From positions 1 through 9,011 of the forward strand of contig CAKTQP010000062.1 in assembly GCA_934597165.1 (NCBI GenBank): a stretch of DNA of 9,011 nucleotides. The letters run 5' to 3'. Position 1 is the first letter of the stretch, and each line of letters begins with the position of its first letter. Below, one piece after another: positions 5,338 to 9,011 of the stretch. The translations under genes were made by a program, and so were the position numbers. The notes below the pieces were generated by a model. The model ran no database searches, was not told where the DNA came from, and saw only the letters and a program-made list of their open reading frames with translations. Source of the stretch: an uncultured Oscillospiraceae bacterium (GTDB lineage Bacteria > Bacillota > Clostridia > Oscillospirales > Oscillospiraceae).

Positions 5338-6495
5338 GTGGCTCTGCTGACTGCCTTTTTCATCGCGTATATCGCCACCCCCTTCGCCATGAAGGCGGCG
5401 CTCCGGGCGGGAGCCATCGACATGCCCGGCAAGGCCGGCACCGACAGCGCCCGACACCTGCATAAAAAACCCACCCCTCGTATGGGTGGCCTGGCCATCT
5501 TCATGGGCTTCGTGTGCAGTGCCCTGCTCTTTGCGCCCTTGGGGCCTAAGAACATCAGTATGCTGGCCGGAGCGACCATGATCGTGCTCCTAGGGGTCTT
5601 TGATGACATCTACGACCTGCCGGCTATGAAAAAGCTGGTGGTACAGCTGGCGGCTGCCGCTGTGGCGGTGCTGGGCGGCAACAAGATCTACTTTTTCAGC
5701 CGCTTGATGTCCCTGGGCGGGCACTGGGATCTGGGCATCCTGTCCGTCCCCGTTACCCTGTTCTGGATCGTCCTCATCACCAACGCCGTCAATCTGATTG
5801 ACGGCTTGGACGGCCTGGCGGCTGGCGTGTCTACCATCTCCTGCGTGAGCTTGGTCATCATCGCCCTGGTCTATTCGAATCCAGGCGTGGCCATCATCAC
5901 CAGCGCGCTGGCAGGCGGCTGCATCGGCTTCCTGCCCTATAACCGGCCGCCTGCGAAAATCTTCATGGGGGACACCGGTTCCACCCTGTTGGGTTATGTG
6001 ATGGCTGTGGCCAGTATCCAGGGCTTGTTCAAATTTTACGCCATCATCTCCTTTGTCATCCCCTTCCTTATGCTGGGGGTGCCCATCTTTGACACCTGCT
6101 TTGCTGTCATCCTCCGCCTGTACCACGGGGAAAGTCCCTTCAAGGCGGATCGGGAGCACGTCCACTACCGGCTGATGGACATGGGCTTTTCCAAGAAACA
6201 GACCGTGGCCGTCCTCTACGGCGTCTCCGCCCTGCTGGGTCTGACCGCTGTGGTCACCGCTGCCAGCGGTTTGAGCCGTGGGCTGATCCTGTTGGTCGTG
6301 CTGAGCCTGGCAGGCATCGCCACCTGGAAGGGCGTAGGGCGGCACCGTGCCTCCGCTGCGGAGCAGCCTGCGCTGACCGCGGAGGAAGAGGAGGAGCTGA
6401 CCCACGAGGAATTGGAGGAAGGAGAGGAACCGGAGGAAGAAGACCCCTCCGATGGGTACGCTAAAGACCCATCAGAAGGACCAGGGCGAGAATGA
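5338..6495 (+). CDS. tagO: Undecaprenyl-phosphate GlcNAc-1-phosphate transferase, TagO/WecA family
   Basis: A polytopic membrane enzyme of the polyprenyl-phosphate N-acetylhexosamine-1-phosphate transferase superfamily. It transfers GlcNAc-1-phosphate from UDP-GlcNAc to undecaprenyl phosphate, the first step of wall teichoic acid and many surface polysaccharides. Visible motifs, counted from the GTG: HKKPTPRMGGLAIF (42-55), the Mg-binding Asp-rich FDDIYD (88-93), NAVNLIDGLDGLAAG (149-163), FMGDTGS (209-215), and the substrate loop REHVHYR (272-278) near the inner side of the membrane. The His/Arg loop and the HKKP motif favour TagO/WecA over MraY. Hydrophobic helices fill most of residues 1-330. 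The tail (about 349-385) is an extra acidic, Glu-rich cytoplasmic extension. The GTG is the first standard start, but an ATC at 5302 fits the ribosome binding site better and would add 12 residues. It lies in the trpS transcript, and its 3' end overlaps an opposite-strand gene by 35 bp. Confidence 0.88.
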   Translation: MALLTAFFIAYIATPFAMKAALRAGAIDMPGKAGTDSARHLHKKPTPRMGGLAIFMGFVCSALLFAPLGPKNISMLAGATMIVLLGVFDDIYDLPAMKKLVVQLAAAAVAVLGGNKIYFFSRLMSLGGHWDLGILSVPVTLFWIVLITNAVNLIDGLDGLAAGVSTISCVSLVIIALVYSNPGVAIITSALAGGCIGFLPYNRPPAKIFMGDTGSTLLGYVMAVASIQGLFKFYAIISFVIPFLMLGVPIFDTCFAVILRLYHGESPFKADREHVHYRLMDMGFSKKQTVAVLYGVSALLGLTAVVTAASGLSRGLILLVVLSLAGIATWKGVGRHRASAAEQPALTAEEEEELTHEELEEGEEPEEEDPSDGYAKDPSEGPGRE

Positions 6496-6778
6496 TGAGC
6501 CACTCGTCATCCTCCGATTCTCGGAACAGATAGATCAAGATAAACAACAGCAGCAGATCCCCGTGATCCAGCTGCCCCAGCCCAAACCGATCCAACAGAC
6601 CGGCCAGACCGGTCTTCCCACCGGCGTTGCCCCCCGGATTCCCGCCCTTGCCCAAAAGGGAAGAGAGCAGAGCGGACAGGGGAGAGCGTCCTTTGGGAGG
6701 CGGGTCGTCCTTGGGCGGCGTGCCTGGCGGAGGGGAGACGGGGCGGAACCCGTCGGGGGGAATGAATTGGTTATACAT
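6461..6778 (-). CDS. Unrecognised 105-aa protein with Pro-rich front and hydrophobic tail
   Basis: I do not recognise this protein. It is the third gene of a minus-strand cluster. Residues 7-33 are proline-rich with Lys/Asp, predicted disordered. A short amphipathic helix follows (SPLSALLSSLLGK, 32-44), then a Gly/Asn linker (45-55), then LAGLLDRFGLGQL (58-70). The C-terminus has two hydrophobic runs, 74-85 (LLLLFILIYLF core) and 93-105 (WLIILALVLLMGL), split by an acidic RESEDDE. That is consistent with a small membrane-associated or tail-anchored protein, but each run is short for a full membrane span. The ATG overlaps the stop of the upstream gene by 8 nt, and a GGGAG ribosome binding site lies 7 nt before it inside that gene, supporting coupled translation. 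Its last 35 bp overlap the tagO-like gene on the other strand. Confidence 0.68.
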   Translation of the reverse strand: MYNQFIPPDGFRPVSPPPGTPPKDDPPPKGRSPLSALLSSLLGKGGNPGGNAGGKTGLAGLLDRFGLGQLDHGDLLLLFILIYLFRESEDDEWLIILALVLLMGL

Positions 6779-7217
6779 AGCCTTTCTCCCGGAACAGCTG
6801 CATGGCAGCCCGGATCACCCGGGACAAGCGAGTGATCTGGATGGCTTTTTCCACTTTCGCCCACCGCTCCGGCCGCAAAAAGGGTTGGAGGGCACGGAGC
6901 AGCGCGGCTTTCTCGTCGTCCGACCGGTTGTACTCTTGAAACAGGGTGCCGATGGTCTGGAGCATGGCCGGGTCCAGGTTCTGGAGCATGGCCAGGGGAT
7001 TGCTCCCGCCGGAAAAGGCGGAGGCCAGACCGGACAGATCGGGCAGCCCCGTCCCACCACTGCCGCCGGAGGGAACCGGCGGTTGGGTGCTTGGCGGAGC
7101 TGTGTCCCCGGTGCCCGCGTCGGCCTGACCGGTCAGCGAGTCGGCCAGCGCCATGATCTGCCCCATCGCCTCCGGTGAGGAGAGGATGGAGTTGAGTTTT
7201 TCTTCAAAATCATCCAC
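6771..7217 (-). CDS. Unrecognised 148-aa helical protein with disordered linker
   Basis: I do not recognise this protein. It has an N-terminal helical segment (1-29, including SPEAMGQIMALADSL at 14-28), a low-complexity Gly/Ser/Thr/Pro linker (about 30-72), and a C-terminal helical domain (73-148) with NPLAMLQNLDPAMLQTIG, then a basic region rich in Arg/Lys (116-144, including RLSRVIRAAMQLF). There is no signal peptide and no membrane span, so it is probably cytoplasmic; the basic end could bind nucleic acid, membrane or an acidic partner, which is speculation. The start is GTG (7215-7217), chosen because AAAGGGAGG lies about 10 nt before it; the nearby ATG at 7211-7213 is out of frame. It begins 40 nt after the 95-aa gene and overlaps the 105-aa gene, so all three look like one operon. 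Confidence 0.8.
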   Translation of the reverse strand: MDDFEEKLNSILSSPEAMGQIMALADSLTGQADAGTGDTAPPSTQPPVPSGGSGGTGLPDLSGLASAFSGGSNPLAMLQNLDPAMLQTIGTLFQEYNRSDDEKAALLRALQPFLRPERWAKVEKAIQITRLSRVIRAAMQLFREKGYV

Positions 7218-7257
7218 AGCAGTCTGACCTCCCTTTCAAACCCGTTGCGGGGTGGAT

Positions 7258-7545
7258 TCAGCGCTTCTTGTCCTGGTTCGGGAACTTGGACTCGATCTGC
7301 GCCATCAGCTTCGCCCCCTCCGGCCGGTTCATCACGTCGTTGACCATGGCCATCAGTGCCGTCGTGTCACCCGCTTTGGCCTGCTGGGCGGCGGTCTTCA
7401 GCCCGGCGTTGTTCTGGGCGTTGAGCATGGTCAGCAGCTGCTTGGCCTCCGGAGAGCCTAGGAGGGTTTTCAGGGCGCTGGGATTCTTCAGCAGCGCCGC
7501 CGCCTCTGGGGACTGGAGGGGATTGGATGTGGAAGATTGGTTCAT
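7258..7545 (-). CDS. Unrecognised 95-aa helical protein with repeated S-P-E-A motif
   Basis: I do not recognise this protein. It is small, hydrophilic and predicted almost wholly helical. A motif of the form [S/R]-P-E-[A/G] followed by three to five helix residues occurs three times: SPEAAALLKNP (12-22), SPEAKQLLTML (31-41) and RPEGAKLMAQI (74-84). The same motif opens the next gene's product. The pattern of proline-capped helices with Leu/Met faces recalls small helical protein-binding repeats of the STI1 type, but the likeness is general. There is no signal peptide, Cys or obvious catalytic residue. The ATG follows AAGGGGG with 7 nt spacing. It is the first gene of the minus-strand cluster and divergent from the metallophosphoesterase gene, 68 nt away. 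Confidence 0.82.
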   Translation of the reverse strand: MNQSSTSNPLQSPEAAALLKNPSALKTLLGSPEAKQLLTMLNAQNNAGLKTAAQQAKAGDTTALMAMVNDVMNRPEGAKLMAQIESKFPNQDKKR

Positions 7546-7578
7546 AACAGGACCCCCTTTTGATGTTCGTGCTTTCCC

Positions 7579-7607
7579 AGTATATGCACGGCGGAACAGG
7601 AAGTGAC
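7579..7607 (-). promoter_or_regulatory. Weak promoter candidate for the minus-strand three-gene cluster
   Basis: On the minus strand a good -10 box TATACT (7584 to 7579) lies 33 nt before the first ATG. The hexamer 17 nt further upstream is GTCACT (7607 to 7602), matching the -35 consensus at only three positions. The boxes lie in the 68-nt gap between divergent genes. Confidence 0.3.
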
Positions 7608-7613
7608 CAAAAG

Positions 7614-8108
7614 ATGAAAGTGCTTGTCTTTTCCGACTCCCACGGAAATACCACCAACATGATCACGGCCATCGAGCAGGAGGCGCCAGATATGGTGCTG
7701 CACCTGGGCGATTATTGGGAGGACGTCCAGGAACTGCGTTGGATCTATCCAGAGTTGGCCATCCAACAGGTGCCCGGCAACTGCGATGACGCCCCTTATG
7801 AGGAGTTGGAGCGTGTCATTGAAGTGGCCGGATACCGTCTCGCCCTCTGCCACGGGCATAGTCGTGGCGTGAAGCGGGATGACCGCAAGATCATCTGCCT
7901 GGGAGAGGAGACCGGGGCAGATTTTGTCCTGTTTGGACACACGCACCAGCGGTACTGCCGGAAGTGCGGACGCTTTTACCTGATGAACCCAGGCAGTGTG
8001 GGCATGGGTTCCGTCAGCTATGGCGTGCTGTACTTGGAGGAAGGACAGCGACGGGGTGCGATCAAAGGAGTTTTTTCTGAGGAGGAATACTATGCTTTTG
8101 CTGATTGA
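7614..8108 (+). CDS. YfcE-type metallophosphoesterase
   Basis: A 164-residue protein of the calcineurin-like phosphoesterase superfamily, YfcE/MJ0936 branch. These enzymes use two metal ions, often manganese, to hydrolyse phosphodiesters; the cellular substrate is generally unknown. The metal-binding motifs are all present and in order: D8 and H10 in FSDSHGN, D33 in HLGDYWEDV, N56 in GNCDD, H80 in CHGH, and H109/H111 in GHTH. MNPGSVG (124-130) is also typical. The ATG at 7614 is chosen because it begins directly with the first beta strand (MKVLVFSDSH) and AGGAAG lies 10 nt upstream; a TTG further upstream would add an unlike 18-residue extension. The end overlaps coaX by 17 nt, so the two are translationally coupled. 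No clear promoter is visible in the 68-nt divergent gap. Confidence 0.93.
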   Translation: MKVLVFSDSHGNTTNMITAIEQEAPDMVLHLGDYWEDVQELRWIYPELAIQQVPGNCDDAPYEELERVIEVAGYRLALCHGHSRGVKRDDRKIICLGEETGADFVLFGHTHQRYCRKCGRFYLMNPGSVGMGSVSYGVLYLEEGQRRGAIKGVFSEEEYYAFAD

Positions 8109-8880
8109 CGTTGGGAACACCAACATCGTATTCGGGGTGTACAAAAACAACAAACAGGTGGGCAGCTTTCGCCTGACCAGCAACGTGACCAGAACATCGG
8201 ATGAGCTGGGCCTGAACGCCTGCGCTTACTTCCAGCGCTTTGGCCTGAACCCCTGCCAGGTGCAGGATGTCATCATCTGCTCCGTGGTGCCTGGCATCAT
8301 GCACGCACTGACCAATGCCATCATCAAGTACTTCGGCCGGGTGCCCCTGGTGGTCAATGAACACGTCTTTCCCACCTTGAAGTATCCGGAAGGGGTCGAT
8401 CCCTACGCCCTGGGCGCAGACCGTTCCGTGGCCTGCATGGCAGCCGTGGAAAAGTACGGCGCACCGCTCATCGTCCTGGACTTCGGCACCGCCACCACCC
8501 TGGACGCCATTGACGCAGAGGGCTGCTACCGCGGCGGCTGCATCCTGGCCGGCGTCCAGATCTCTATGAACGCCCTGTTCCAGCGCACCGCTCAGCTGCC
8601 TCAGATCGAGCTGGCCGTGCCGGACACCTTCCTGGGCATGGACACCGTTAGCCAGATCCAGATCGGCGGCGTGTTGGGTTACATCGGTTCCGTGGAGTAC
8701 CTCATCCGGAACACCAAGGCAGAGCTGGAAGGCGGCGAAAACGCCAAGGTGGTGGCCACCGGCGGCCTGGCTCGGCTGATCGCGGAGAATACCGATACCA
8801 TCGACGTGGTAGACGGCGGGCTGATCTTGGATGGCCTGGTGAGCATCTATGAGAAATATCAGGCGGAGAAGGACAAGTAA
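8092..8880 (+). CDS. coaX: Type III pantothenate kinase
   Basis: A 262-residue protein of full CoaX length. It phosphorylates pantothenate with ATP, the first step of coenzyme A synthesis; the type III enzyme is not inhibited by CoA and needs a monovalent cation. Motifs in order: IDVGNTN (5-11), the phosphate-binding loop with D6; the pantothenate loop with DPYALGADRS (103-112), where D110 is the expected catalytic base; DFGTATTLD (130-138); the GGCILAGVQISMNAL stretch (148-162); and ATGGLA (222-227). A longer open frame begins far upstream, but the ATG at 8092 gives the family's standard N-terminus and has GGAGG at 8081-8085, 6 nt before it. The start lies inside the preceding phosphoesterase gene. 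A strong terminator follows 23 nt after the stop. Confidence 0.96.
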   Translation: MLLLIDVGNTNIVFGVYKNNKQVGSFRLTSNVTRTSDELGLNACAYFQRFGLNPCQVQDVIICSVVPGIMHALTNAIIKYFGRVPLVVNEHVFPTLKYPEGVDPYALGADRSVACMAAVEKYGAPLIVLDFGTATTLDAIDAEGCYRGGCILAGVQISMNALFQRTAQLPQIELAVPDTFLGMDTVSQIQIGGVLGYIGSVEYLIRNTKAELEGGENAKVVATGGLARLIAENTDTIDVVDGGLILDGLVSIYEKYQAEKDK

Positions 8881-8903
8881 GGCGTTCCTCCCCTGCAAAG
8901 GTC

Positions 8904-8940
8904 AGAATGGCACAACAAAAGTTGTGCCATTCTCTTTTTT
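8904..8940 (+). terminator. Intrinsic terminator of coaX
   Basis: A perfect 13-bp stem, AGAATGGCACAAC (8904-8916) with GTTGTGCCATTCT (8921-8933), AAAA loop, followed by C and a six-T run (8935-8940). Confidence 0.95.
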
Positions 8941-8944
8941 ATCA

Positions 8945-8973
8945 TTCTATTTTCCGCGATTATCTGCTATACT
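8945..8973 (+). promoter_or_regulatory. Extended -10 promoter of the next gene
   Basis: TGCTATACT (8965-8973) is an extended -10 element. TTCTAT (8945-8950) sits 17 nt upstream of the hexamer as a partial -35. It lies just past the coaX terminator, as expected for a new transcription unit. Confidence 0.6.
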
Positions 8974-9007
8974 AAACTTGTATCACTATGGATGGAGGAG
9001 CCACGAC

Positions 9008-9011
9008 ATGG
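9008..9011 (+). CDS. First bases of a gene running off the right edge (partial)
   Basis: An ATG at 9008-9010 follows a strong ribosome binding site, GGAGGAG (8994-9000), with a usable spacing, and a promoter lies 35 nt upstream. Only the start codon and one base are present, so the product cannot be named. Confidence 0.45.

Noticed and set aside
6452..7178. Plus-strand open frames (6452-6835, 6627-7178) opposite the three-gene cluster
   Set aside because: No ribosome binding sites, low-complexity Gly/Arg/Pro translations, and overlap of each other; the minus-strand frames have start signals, ordered spacing and sensible protein composition.
7559..7587. SigG-like promoter on the minus strand (GCATA, 17 nt, CATCAAA) before the 95-aa gene
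   Set aside because: The match is imperfect, and transcription starting downstream of that -10 would fall within or after the ribosome binding site AAGGGGG, leaving an untranslatable leader.
8062..8898. 278-codon minus-strand open frame across coaX
   Set aside because: Shadow of coaX, whose catalytic motifs are all intact on the plus strand.

Overview
The window looks like a chromosomal, housekeeping stretch of a GC-rich, spore-forming member of the Clostridia, most like gut Oscillospiraceae (the Flavonifractor / Pseudoflavonifractor / Oscillibacter type). The grounds are strongly GC-biased codon use, AddA-type recombination (partial gene at the left edge), a zinc-type ribosomal protein L31, a type III pantothenate kinase, a TagO/WecA-like phospho-sugar transferase and the spore-germination protein YpeB. 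The genus is inference. No phage, insertion sequence, CRISPR array, rRNA or tRNA is visible.

Layout, left to right. Positions 1-102 are the end of a probable addA. A strong sigma-A promoter at 128-156 drives rpmE (237-440), whose roughly 70-nt leader can fold in two mutually exclusive ways around the ribosome binding site; rpmE ends in an intrinsic terminator. Next is a two-gene unit, a flavin-reductase-like protein (573-1079) and the ribosome-associated GTPase hflX (1083-2375), closed by a terminator at 2414-2466. ypeB (2487-3875) starts only about 20 nt after that terminator and has no sleB beside it in this window. A gene-free stretch (3876-4280) carries an array of five tight hairpins that looks like a dispersed palindromic repeat, followed by the likely trpS promoter. 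trpS (4281-5279) is followed by a tagO/wecA-like gene (5338-6495) whose real start may be a rare codon.

The minus strand from 7545 down to 6461 holds three small tightly packed genes (95, 148 and 105 aa) that I do not recognise. The first two share a short S-P-E-A helical motif; the third has a Pro/Gly-rich front and a hydrophobic tail. Their last gene overlaps the end of the tagO-like gene tail-to-tail. This is the best candidate here for an undescribed system.

Divergent from that cluster, on the plus strand, is a YfcE-type metallophosphoesterase (7614-8108) overlapping coaX, type III pantothenate kinase (8092-8880). A perfect 13-bp terminator follows, and then the promoter, ribosome binding site and first bases of another gene at the right edge. 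All functional calls rest on reading motifs by eye; no database search was run.
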